7,079 nt of DNA from an uncultured Bacteroidales bacterium (GCA_946410535.1 CAMKAR010000109.1:1-7079); one strand, 5' to 3'; numbered from the stretch's first letter, positions 1-4,413 are shown. Notes: generated by a model not told the origin, from the letters alone. Program-made: numbers and translations.

Positions 1-269
1 GTCATCACGCCTTCGAGCCTGACCACGCTCACATACTTGCCTTCGGGGATGGCCGCGTCGTCGCGGTGGGTGAGGTAGTAGTGGTAGTAGTCGGTGGGGC
101 GGCTGTCGTCGTCATCGTCGCCGTCATACTCCATGATGCCGTACTTGTCCTTCAGCCGTGCCGCGCCAATCATGTCGGCGAGCACGAGCGAGGCGGCATG
201 GGCCGTCTGCGGGTCGAGCATCCATTGCGACATGAAGATCTTGTAAAGCAGGTTGGGGCGTTTGCTCAT
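1..269 (-). CDS. S49/SppA-like phage capsid protease, N-terminal part
   Basis: Partial gene: only the first 89 codons are in the window, and the frame is open to the left edge. The protein starts MSKRPNLLYKIF, then MSQWMLDPQTAHAASLVLADMIG, an acidic run near residues 49-56, a Tyr/His-rich stretch, and EGKYVSVVRLEGVM at the edge. In S49 peptidases of Bacteroidetes phages a short helical N-terminus ('L..I....W.I.P....') is followed by a strand ending in a 'V....I.G.I/M' motif that opens the protease fold. That is the resemblance used here; it is pattern memory, not a search. Family members carry a Ser/Lys catalytic pair further downstream, outside this window, and process scaffold or capsid proteins in the procapsid. 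The ATG at 269-267 is the first start after the intergenic stretch and has no Shine-Dalgarno match, which is normal for Bacteroidetes. A TATTTTTG element lies 31-38 bp upstream. It could instead be another phage head protein. Confidence 0.55.
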   Translation of the reverse strand, partial: MSKRPNLLYKIFMSQWMLDPQTAHAASLVLADMIGAARLKDKYGIMEYDGDDDDDSRPTDYYHYYLTHRDDAAIPEGKYVSVVRLEGVM

Positions 270-299
270 GGTAAAAAAATTTGGTTTTTGGTTCAGGAG

Positions 300-307
300 C
301 AAAAATA
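300..307 (-). promoter_or_regulatory. Candidate -7 promoter element (TATTTTTG) for the protease gene
   Basis: The minus strand reads TATTTTTG, an exact fit to the Bacteroidetes -7 consensus TAnnTTTG, with a start site expected about 25 nt before the ATG at 269. The nearest upstream TTG (335-333) is about 25 bp away, longer than the usual 19-21 bp, so the -33 element is poor. The call rests on the -7 match and on position alone. Confidence 0.28.
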
Positions 308-345
308 TCCTGCCCTTGATGGGGTGAAGTGACAATTATTTTGTG

Positions 346-353
346 TATCTTTG
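346..353 (+). promoter_or_regulatory. Candidate -7 promoter element (TATCTTTG) for the tRNA-like RNA
   Basis: TATCTTTG on the plus strand matches the Bacteroidetes -7 consensus TAnnTTTG exactly. The expected start, 6-8 nt downstream, falls at about 359-361, where the tRNA-like fold begins. No well-spaced -33 TTG is visible: the nearest is at 316-318. The exact placement against the RNA is the main support. It points away from the minus-strand genes, so its only obvious product is the RNA at 360-442. Confidence 0.38.
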
Positions 354-359
354 CCGCCA

Positions 360-442
360 AGAATCCGTTAGAGCTACGATTTGTGGAACGGTAGCAGGTG
401 CTTCGGCACCTGGTGAGTGGTTCGACCCCATCGACGGATTCT
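360..442 (+). ncRNA. tRNA-like structured RNA (atypical or degenerate tRNA)
   Basis: AGAATCCGT (360-368) pairs perfectly with ACGGATTCT (434-442), a 9-bp acceptor-like stem. Inside lie GCTAC/GTAGC (373-377 with 391-395), a perfect 7-bp hairpin CAGGTGC-TTCG-GCACCTG (395-412), and a T-arm-like hairpin GTGG-TTCGACC-CCAT (417-431) whose 7-nt loop has the conserved TTCGA of tRNAs. Two readings are possible. In one, GCTAC/GTAGC is a D-arm and the TTCG hairpin is an anticodon arm with a 6-nt loop. In the other, there is no D-arm, the GCTAC/GTAGC arm presents a 7-nt loop TTGTGGA with GTG in the anticodon place, and the TTCG hairpin is a long variable arm. No CCA is encoded. It is not a standard tRNA: the acceptor is too long and one arm is always wrong. 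It sits 2 nt beyond the stop of the minus-strand gene at 445, so a role as a convergent 3' structure is the alternative. The sense strand is favoured by the -7 element upstream and the TTCGA loop. Confidence 0.45.
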
Positions 443-444
443 TT

Positions 445-978
445 CTATCCTTTTAGTTTCACATACTTTTTCATGTTAAACTCATCAGCCGACCTCATTT
501 TAGAGGCCGTGACCAAGACAGCCGTTGTTTTCTTTCCACGCCTTATCTTTATCACCTCATTGGTTTTCAACACGAATTTGTTTTTTCCGTCAGTGTAGGT
601 GTAGTTTTTCGTAGAGGTATCGTAGTAGATTTCCATTTTTGACTTATCTATTGGAAATCTGGAAAAGTCACTTTTGCTCACGGCCAATCCATCCCTTACT
701 TTGGAAGCTCTTTCCGCATGGCTAAGCCCTTTGCCAGTGAAATACATGGAACTGTTTGCCAAGGCATTGCCGTTTTGCTTTGCATGTCTTCTAATTTCTC
801 GATCCACATAGCCCACACGAATTGGATTTCCAGTTATCTTGCCTTTGTTTTCCCATTGTGTCAATGCCTTTTCTATCTTCACCGAAGCCCGTTCGGCAAT
901 TCTCTTTGCCCGAGATTCCTGTTTTGCGACGTTGCCACCTCCACGCCCACCTCTGCTTGATGCACCCCTACCTCCCAT
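445..978 (-). CDS. Phage-associated protein with MGGRGASS N-terminus, possible C-terminal nuclease-like domain
   Basis: 177 aa, unrecognised as a whole. The N-terminus is Gly/Arg-rich and probably disordered (MGGRGASSRGGRGGGN). A basic helical stretch with many Lys/Arg follows (about residues 18-65), then GKGLSHAERASKVRDGL (about 82-98). The C-terminal third is rich in beta-strand patterns: YYDTSTKNYTY (118-128), KNKFVLKTNEV (132-142), and TTAVLVTASKM then ADEFNMKKY near the end. The MGGRGASS start is, from memory, common on phage proteins of varied function. The C-terminal pattern faintly recalls barnase/EndoU-type domains attached to phage head morphogenesis proteins, but no catalytic residues can be assigned. 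Its ATG overlaps the end of the DUF4417 gene by 11 bp, so the pair is almost certainly co-translated. The tRNA-like RNA begins 2 nt past its stop on the opposite strand. Base use is more AT-rich than in the primase gene. Confidence 0.7.
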   Translation of the reverse strand: MGGRGASSRGGRGGGNVAKQESRAKRIAERASVKIEKALTQWENKGKITGNPIRVGYVDREIRRHAKQNGNALANSSMYFTGKGLSHAERASKVRDGLAVSKSDFSRFPIDKSKMEIYYDTSTKNYTYTDGKNKFVLKTNEVIKIRRGKKTTAVLVTASKMRSADEFNMKKYVKLKG

Positions 979-1597
979 AGTTCCGTAGCCTTTCTATTGT
1001 TTCGTTGTCGTACCTTATTATTCTGATGTTACCAAAATCGAAATCGATTGGCGAGCCATAGAGCAAAATGGTTTTTGGCTGCAACTTCCTGATAGCCTCT
1101 TTCATTCCCGCTGTCCAAAGTTGCCGTGAGAGACGGTGCTTGGCCGCCCCAAGGGTACTGACGGCCACCATTCCACCCGGTTCGATGCCTGAAAAGCAAA
1201 AGTCGAAAGTGATGGGGTTGGCCCATTGCAGCGTTGGCACCACATTTAGTCCCTGGTTTTGCCAAAACGCGCCGATGGCATGGCTACGATAGACATTCCA
1301 TATCTTCATTGCCAGAGGCATATCAACAAAGAGGCTGAAATCAGGCGATAATACACAATCGAATTTCCTCAGCATCTCCGTATAGCGCAATGGCGACCGC
1401 CACACGCGCTCAAACTGATAGTCGTCGATGAAGAAATGCACACCGGCCTTTTCTCCGTCCGTTGACTTCGCCTTGTTGAAAGGCACCAAGCTTTCAGGCG
1501 GTATTGAATAATTGCTTTTTAGCCGTGGAAGACCATATTTGCCGGAAAGCCTCCCAGTAATGATTTCCAAGTTCAATTCGGTTTTTCGTTTTTCCAT
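968..1597 (-). CDS. DUF4417 family protein
   Basis: 209 aa from the ATG at 1597-1595 (MEKRKTELNLEI). The open frame reaches back to 1669, but those 24 codons run into the terminator T-tract and look non-coding, so the inner ATG was chosen. DUF4417 hallmarks as I know them are all visible in order: VPFNKAKS (about 38-45), GVHFFIDDYQFERVW (about 52-66), CVLSPDFSLFVDMPLAMKIW (about 81-100), VYRSHAIGAFWQNQGLNVVP, DFCFSGIEPGGMVAVSTLG, and near the end LLYGSPIDFDFGNI. The length is typical. The family occurs widely in phages and mobile elements of Gram-positive and Bacteroidetes hosts; its biochemical function is not established. It overlaps the 177-aa gene by 11 bp. The upstream operon ends at the terminator at 1650-1679, so this gene should have its own promoter in about 50 bp, but I see no TAnnTTTG there; read-through is possible. 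Confidence 0.88.
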   Translation of the reverse strand: MEKRKTELNLEIITGRLSGKYGLPRLKSNYSIPPESLVPFNKAKSTDGEKAGVHFFIDDYQFERVWRSPLRYTEMLRKFDCVLSPDFSLFVDMPLAMKIWNVYRSHAIGAFWQNQGLNVVPTLQWANPITFDFCFSGIEPGGMVAVSTLGAAKHRLSRQLWTAGMKEAIRKLQPKTILLYGSPIDFDFGNIRIIRYDNETIERLRNYGR

Positions 1598-1649
1598 CTG
1601 TGTAGCGTTTCCGACAAAATGCGGTGGCGGTGTGCCTTGGCGACGACAC

Positions 1650-1679
1650 AAAAAAAGCCCACCGCGCAATGCGGCAGGC
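1650..1679 (-). terminator. Intrinsic terminator of the four-gene small-protein operon
   Basis: On the minus strand GCCTGCCGC (1679-1671), loop ATTGC and GCGGTGGGC (1665-1657) form a 9-bp stem with two G-T pairs. Seven Ts (1656-1650) follow directly. It lies about 28 nt after the stop of the 81-aa gene and before the DUF4417 start, so it separates the two transcription units. This is the clearest terminator in the window. Confidence 0.82.
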
Positions 1680-1707
1680 TTGGATGGTGGGTGGCGGCGC
1701 GGCTTCT

Positions 1708-1953
1708 TTAGGCCTTTGCACCCTGTGGTTTCACTTCGTTATAGATTTCCTGAAGGTGGCGCAGCACCCAACCGAAGGGAATAATGAAGCGACCCCATTG
1801 TTCCTCGCGGCCATCGGCCTCGGTCACTATCAGGGGAAGCATCTCGGAAAGCACCTTGATGTCCCACACCAAGGGGCCTTCGCCTTTGTCTATCGTAAGG
1901 AAGTCCAGCGTGTTCTCGCAGTGTTCCAGTTTTTGAAGCAACGGATTATTCAT
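1708..1953 (-). CDS. Hypothetical small protein (81 aa), last gene of the small operon
   Basis: 81 aa, starting MNNPLLQKLEHCENTLDF and ending EIYNEVKPQGAKA; family not recognised. It is probably a soluble alpha/beta protein: amphipathic helix at the N-terminus, a strand-like segment GPLVWDIKVLSEMLPLIVTEADG in the middle, then WGRFIIPFGWVLRHLQEIYNEV, which looks like a helix. There is no signal peptide or convincing membrane span. Its ATG overlaps the TAA of the 119-aa gene (ATGAATAA, 8-bp overlap), and a GGAGGG-type Shine-Dalgarno lies just upstream. It is followed by the intrinsic terminator at 1679-1650, which marks it as the operon's last gene. Position and tight coupling support it as real; the function is unknown. 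Confidence 0.62.
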   Translation of the reverse strand: MNNPLLQKLEHCENTLDFLTIDKGEGPLVWDIKVLSEMLPLIVTEADGREEQWGRFIIPFGWVLRHLQEIYNEVKPQGAKA

Positions 1954-2305
1954 CTTCCTGCCCTCCTTCCTCGCTTTGCTTCAGCCATGCGTCGTAGATT
2001 GGAGCGGCAAAATCGTCATACATGTTGTGAAGCACGGCAACAGCGGAAATCTCGTTCATCGTAAGTCCTTTTTCCTTACACATATTCAAGCGGCGCAAAA
2101 CAGAGCCGGCCAACGGCACTTTGATGGTGACATAGGGCATTTTCATCACTTGTTGCTCTTGCATTGTCTGTATCATGTCTTGTAACTTTTCACCTATATT
2201 ATGTAGGTCGTAGCCGATCCAGCATACTTCGGTGTTCGTTCTTATCTCCTCGATTTCTGCCACAAGTTCGCAGAGACGCGTGATGGTTTCGGTGCGGGTC
2301 ATCAT
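1946..2305 (-). CDS. Hypothetical protein (119 aa)
   Basis: 119 aa, family not recognised. The N-terminal half is helical and charged (TRLCELVAEIEEIRTNTEVCW, then NIGEKLQDMIQTMQEQQVMK), suggesting a short coiled coil or dimerisation helix. A strand-like segment MPYVTIKVPLAGSVLRRL sits near residues 56-73, and a helical C-terminal part follows with an acidic tail (SEEGGQEDE). There are two adjacent ATGs; the first (2305-2303) overlaps the TGA of the upstream gene as ATGA, with a perfect AGGAGGT 5 nt upstream (2317-2311), so it is preferred. Its stop overlaps the next gene's start. Third gene of the coupled small-protein operon. No DNA-binding or enzymatic motif can be assigned. Confidence 0.65.
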   Translation of the reverse strand: MMTRTETITRLCELVAEIEEIRTNTEVCWIGYDLHNIGEKLQDMIQTMQEQQVMKMPYVTIKVPLAGSVLRRLNMCKEKGLTMNEISAVAVLHNMYDDFAAPIYDAWLKQSEEGGQEDE

Positions 2306-2640
2306 TCCTCACCTCCTTTCTCTTCTTCCATTGTGGCGTGAACTGCCTTCAGGATTTGTCCCTCAATTTGATTCACGAAAAAGCGGCAGTCGCACATAAG
2401 GCGGAAGGCACTCATCAGGGATTCGGAGTCTTCCATCACATCCAGCCATTCCGACATGGCCAACACTGCATAATCCAACCGTTTACGATTCCTGTCGAGC
2501 GTTTCGCCATCAACACCGGCATAGCCAAACAAATTCGCTAGCGACGGCACTTGCCCGATTTTCAACTCACACACGGCTTTCCTTCTTGCCACTTGTTCCT
2601 CGGCGGGAGCGTCTTCGGCTATTCTCTTGAATTCACTCAT
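2302..2640 (-). CDS. Hypothetical protein (112 aa)
   Basis: 112 aa from the ATG at 2640-2638 (MSEFKRIAEDAPAEEQVARR). The same frame is open further upstream to 2892, but that part is the wrong-frame shadow of the 69-aa gene. The chosen ATG has a perfect AGGAGGT 5 nt upstream (2652-2646) and overlaps the previous stop as ATGA. The protein looks all-helical: an acidic/basic N-terminal helix, a mid segment VPSLANLFGYAGVDGETLDRNRKRL (about 34-58), and helices containing YAVLAMSEWLDVMEDSESLM and FRLMCDCRFFVNQIEGQIL, ending in an acidic KGGEE tail. The tail codons double as the Shine-Dalgarno of the next gene. Family and function not recognised. Second gene of the operon. Confidence 0.65.
   Translation of the reverse strand: MSEFKRIAEDAPAEEQVARRKAVCELKIGQVPSLANLFGYAGVDGETLDRNRKRLDYAVLAMSEWLDVMEDSESLMSAFRLMCDCRFFVNQIEGQILKAVHATMEEEKGGEE
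2311..2317 (-). promoter_or_regulatory. Perfect Shine-Dalgarno AGGAGGT for the 119-aa gene
   Basis: AGGAGGT ends 5 nt before the ATG at 2305 on the minus strand. It matters because Bacteroidetes genes usually lack Shine-Dalgarno sequences; here it fixes the start and suggests re-initiation at an ATGA overlap. Confidence 0.7.
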
Positions 2641-2846
2641 CTCGCACCTCCTTCCCTGATCATGCGGACGCTGATGCGCCAGCCGATGCGCCGCGCGTGG
2701 GCGCGAAGGAAACGCTCCACATGGATGTCGTCTGCCGTGGTGATGATGTCGTTGTTGGCGTGCCCGTCGGGGCTGAAGAGGCGCACCCGCTTGGGGTAGC
2801 CGTGAGGGGTCGCGGGCTTTCCCGCCGTCTGTAATGAATTTTGCAT
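2637..2846 (-). CDS. Hypothetical basic small protein (69 aa), first gene of the small operon
   Basis: 69 aa from the ATG at 2846-2844 (MQNSLQTAGKPATPHGYPKR). The frame also has an ATG at 2915, giving 92 aa, but the extra 23 codons cover a terminator-like hairpin with a T-tract, so the inner start fits better. The protein is Arg/His-rich: KPATPHGYPKRVRLFSPDGH early, DIITTADDIHVERFLRAHARR in the middle and WRISVRMIREGGAR at the end. It has a basic helical C-terminal half with no cysteines, which could bind nucleic acid, but that is only inference from charge. The stop overlaps the next start (ATGA), and its last codons contain the next gene's AGGAGGT. It lies about 200 nt downstream of the promoter at 3057-3064, behind a structured leader. 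Confidence 0.6.
   Translation of the reverse strand: MQNSLQTAGKPATPHGYPKRVRLFSPDGHANNDIITTADDIHVERFLRAHARRIGWRISVRMIREGGAR
2646..2652 (-). promoter_or_regulatory. Perfect Shine-Dalgarno AGGAGGT for the 112-aa gene
   Basis: AGGAGGT ends 5 nt before the ATG at 2640 on the minus strand, the same heptamer and spacing as at 2311-2317. It decides the start of the 112-aa gene against longer readings of the same frame. Confidence 0.7.
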
Positions 2847-2873
2847 AATGTATGTATTTTGAACATGTGGCAC

Positions 2874-2900
2874 GAAAAAAGCGGCGCGCCACTTCCCGCT
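2874..2900 (-). terminator. Terminator-like hairpin in the leader (second of two)
   Basis: On the minus strand AGCGG (2900-2896) can pair with CCGCT (2884-2880), enclosing a GC-rich segment with the self-complementary GGCGCGCC. A run of Ts (2880-2875) follows. It sits about 30 nt before the likely start of the 69-aa gene, so it would end the transcript before the operon unless suppressed. The stem is short; the call is moderate and it could be a conditional (attenuator) element. Confidence 0.35.
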
Positions 2901-2933
2901 GTTCAAGTCATACATACGGGACCGACACGGCCA

Positions 2934-3014
2934 TTACAGCCGCATCACGGGGTTGGCACGCCGCCATATCTGGTGCCGCATTGGGGCATAAAAAAATGCC
3001 CGGACGCAGCGCAT
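2934..3014 (-). other. Small leader ORF (26 codons) in the 5' leader
   Basis: An ATG at 3014-3012 opens 26 codons beginning MRCVRAFFYAPMRHQ, closed by TAA at 2936-2934. It lies inside the predicted leader RNA, overlaps the first terminator-like element (the FF codons are its T-tract), and is in the same frame as the codons leading to the ATG at 2915. It may be a leader peptide whose translation affects the hairpins, a relic of a longer gene cut by one stop codon, or chance. There is no clear Shine-Dalgarno. Confidence 0.22.
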
Positions 3015-3039
3015 ACGGACGATTTCACTCGTCCCGCAT
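2984..3039 (-). promoter_or_regulatory. Structured leader with mutually exclusive hairpins (attenuator-like)
   Basis: Within the predicted leader, minus strand: hairpin A is GGACGA-GTGAAA-TCGTCC (3034-3017), a perfect 6-bp stem. Alternatively ATGC and GGACG (3039-3036, 3034-3030) pair with CGTCC and GCAT (3006-3002, 2999-2996) across a 1x2 internal loop, and this longer stem runs into a T-tract (2996-2990), as in an intrinsic terminator. A third option, GGGCAT/ATGCCC (3001-2996 with 2989-2984), would hide the T-tract in a loop. Hairpin A and the terminator stem share 3030-3034 and cannot coexist. This is the layout of a transcription attenuator; the ligand or trigger is unknown. Confidence 0.4.
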
Positions 3040-3056
3040 GTTTAACTTGAACGCTG

Positions 3057-3085
3057 CAAATATACGGCTTTTTTCAATTGTGCAA
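3057..3085 (-). promoter_or_regulatory. Bacteroidetes-type promoter driving the small-protein operon
   Basis: The minus strand has TATATTTG (3064-3057), an exact TAnnTTTG -7 element, and TTG (3085-3083) 18 bp upstream, close to the usual -33 spacing. Transcription would start near 3050 and run through a roughly 200-nt leader to the ATG at 2846. It lies just beyond the stop of the 140-aa gene (3115), where a new transcription unit would be expected. Confidence 0.6.
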
Positions 3086-3114
3086 CATTTTGGGCATTTT
3101 TTTTCGTGTTTTTC

Positions 3115-3537
3115 CTACATTATCGGGGTCAAGGTCTCGTATTCCACCGTCAGCGAGGTCTCCACGGTGTCCATGCTGTTGGACTTTGTTGGGCGGAGGT
3201 AGGCCGGATAGGATTTCGTGCCTATCTTGTAATGCTGGCCGCCAACGGTCCAGACGTGGAGCACCAGCGGGCGGCGCTCATACTTTTTGGCCAAGGCGCG
3301 GTCGTGCTCCGTGCGCACGACGAACTGCACCTGCTGGCGGTATCGTTGGCCGTCGGCATCGACGGTGAGTTCCTCGGTCATCGAGGCTTGCCGTTGGTCG
3401 ATGCTGCGGAAGCGGTTGATGCCGTCGATATAGACATCAGGGAGGCTTCGGTCTTGTTGCTCTTGCTGCTGGACCCACTGGTCGTTGACTTCGTTTTGTT
3501 CGACGAAGCCGATGGTCTTGAGGGCTACTTTGTTCAT
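3115..3537 (-). CDS. Hypothetical phage-type protein (140 aa)
   Basis: 140 aa, starting MNKVALKTIGFVEQNEVNDQW; family not recognised. The N-terminal third is Gln-rich (WVQQQEQQDRSLPDVYIDG). The middle and C-terminus alternate strand-like segments: RYRQQVQFVVRTEHDRALAK, RRPLVLHVWTVGGQHYKIGT and TVETSLTVEYETLTPIM. A mostly beta fold ending in a 'VEYETLT' strand is the sort of pattern seen in small virion or tail-associated proteins, but that is an impression only. There are no cysteines, signal peptide or membrane span. The ATG follows the 175-aa gene by about 100 bp, a gap holding a 16-bp direct repeat. The stop is followed by the promoter of the next unit, with no obvious terminator between. 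Confidence 0.7.
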   Translation of the reverse strand: MNKVALKTIGFVEQNEVNDQWVQQQEQQDRSLPDVYIDGINRFRSIDQRQASMTEELTVDADGQRYRQQVQFVVRTEHDRALAKKYERRPLVLHVWTVGGQHYKIGTKSYPAYLRPTKSNSMDTVETSLTVEYETLTPIM

Positions 3538-3569
3538 TTTTCAGGTTGGTATTTTTGCGTTAAAATCTA

Positions 3570-3631
3570 CGACACGAGAATTGCGATTTTTTTTCTTTTC
3601 AGCTTGGAAAAACCGCGACATGAGAATTGCG
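3570..3631. repeat. Two 16-bp direct repeats in the gap between two genes
   Basis: CGACACGAGAATTGCG (3570-3585) recurs as CGACATGAGAATTGCG (3616-3631), one mismatch, 46 bp apart start to start. Both copies follow an A-rich run (TTAAAATCTA and GGAAAAACCG). The second lies a few bases beyond the stop of the 175-aa gene, and the first lies about 30 bp before the ATG of the 140-aa gene. The unit is not palindromic. It may be a pair of operator or protein-binding sites; the remaining sequence in this 100-bp gap is A/T-rich with no terminator. Confidence 0.6.
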
Positions 3632-3637
3632 TAAAAT

Positions 3638-4165
3638 TCAGCAAACCAACGGCGAACGCTTGTTTTCATCCACCTTGTCGCGGTGGCGGTACCAGTCGCG
3701 GGCTGCAGCGGCGAGGTCCTTCTTGGTGAAGTCGATGTGGTACTGGATGAAGAAGGCCGTGATGCCCTCTTTCACCCGACTGTCCTTCCCGTTCCTGTCG
3801 CGCTCCTTACCCTTCTCGATGTAAGCGTCCACATAGGTTCGCAACTTGCTCTTGAACTCGTTCTCGAAGAAGCGTTTCACGCGGTACTGGCCTTCCTCGC
3901 TGAGGCGGTTCCTCCAAAGCGTGTTGCAAACATACACAGTCTGTCCGGAAGAGTTGTACACTTTTTTGTTGCCCAAGGGCAGCTCGATCTTGATGGTCTC
4001 TTCGTCCGCCTCCTCGGGTTCGTCGTCGGTGAGTTCGAGGAAGGGCATGATGATGTTGAGGAGGTTGGATCCTCGCTCCAGCGGTATGGTGTCCGACTGG
4101 TAGCATCCCATGAGGAAGCGTTTGTAGCGTTGGCCGATTCTGGCAGTCACATAGAGTCCTTTCAT
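3638..4165 (-). CDS. Hypothetical protein (175 aa) next to the iteron block
   Basis: 175 aa, starting MKGLYVTARIGQRYKRFLMG; family not recognised. It begins with a short strand/helix segment, then SDTIPLERGSNLLNIIMPFL, an acidic stretch TDDEPEEADEE (about residues 46-56), then IKIELPLGNKKVYNSSGQTVYVC. The C-terminal half is strongly charged and helical: RVKRFFENEFKSKLRTYVDA, EKGKERDRNGKDSRVKEG, then FFIQYHIDFTKKDLAAAARDW and a basic tail. No enzyme motif is visible. It lies just downstream of the TGTTACA array, so it could be a replication accessory or array-binding protein; that is inference from position. A 7-codon ORF (ATG at 4185-4183) ends in an ATGA overlap with this start. Confidence 0.68.
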   Translation of the reverse strand: MKGLYVTARIGQRYKRFLMGCYQSDTIPLERGSNLLNIIMPFLELTDDEPEEADEETIKIELPLGNKKVYNSSGQTVYVCNTLWRNRLSEEGQYRVKRFFENEFKSKLRTYVDAYIEKGKERDRNGKDSRVKEGITAFFIQYHIDFTKKDLAAAARDWYRHRDKVDENKRSPLVC

Positions 4166-4219
4166 GTTTCGTGTTGTTTTTGCATTAATATTTTCTCTCC
4201 GTTAGAGGTATATTTCCCG

Positions 4220-4413
4220 TGTTACAGTTGTTACAAGTGTTACACGCTGATTTATAGGCATTTGGTTGTAACAAACTGCACATTAATTGTAACAGCTGTG
4301 TTACCAACATCGAAAAAGAGGCATTTTGTAACAAACTGTTACACTTTGTAACACCTTGTAACATACTTAACTTATTGTTTTTCATAGTTGTAACATTTGT
4401 AACACTTGTAACA
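4220..4413. repeat. Iteron-like array of TGTTACA/TGTAACA (13 copies), candidate replication origin
   Basis: The 7-mer TGTTACA occurs at 4220, 4229, 4238 and 4337. Its complement TGTAACA occurs at 4267, 4288, 4327, 4347, 4357, 4389, 4398 and 4407. One TGTTACC occurs at 4299. The left three and the right three are each spaced 9 bp, in opposite orientation; the pair at 4347/4357 is spaced 10 bp. GTAACA-GCTG-TGTTAC (4289-4304) is a perfect palindrome in the middle. AT-rich DNA flanks the right side (4360-4388 and 4430-4470). The array fills the gap directly downstream of the primase-helicase gene. Short repeats phased near one helical turn beside AT-rich DNA and a primase gene are how iteron origins look; a multi-site operator is the alternative. 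No other gene is supported in 4166-4476. Confidence 0.75.

Noticed and set aside
360..442. Minus-strand intrinsic terminator for the 177-aa gene
   Set aside because: On that strand the closing stem is followed by TTGGCGGC rather than a T-tract; the internal fold with a TTCGA loop suits a plus-strand RNA better.
1598..1669. Longer start for the DUF4417 gene (24 extra codons)
   Set aside because: The extra codons run into the T-tract and stem of the terminator at 1650-1679 and do not resemble the family's N-terminus.
2641..2892. Longer start for the 112-aa gene (84 extra codons)
   Set aside because: His/Arg/Pro-rich wrong-frame reading of the 69-aa gene; the AGGAGGT before 2640 fixes the inner start.
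3106..4351. Plus-strand ORFs of 207 and 222 codons opposite the 140- and 175-aa genes
   Set aside because: Antisense shadows; they cross gene boundaries and the iteron block and have no coherent domain or start signal.
4220..4413. CRISPR array
   Set aside because: The repeated unit is only 7 bp, spacers are 2-25 bp, orientation varies, and no cas gene is visible.
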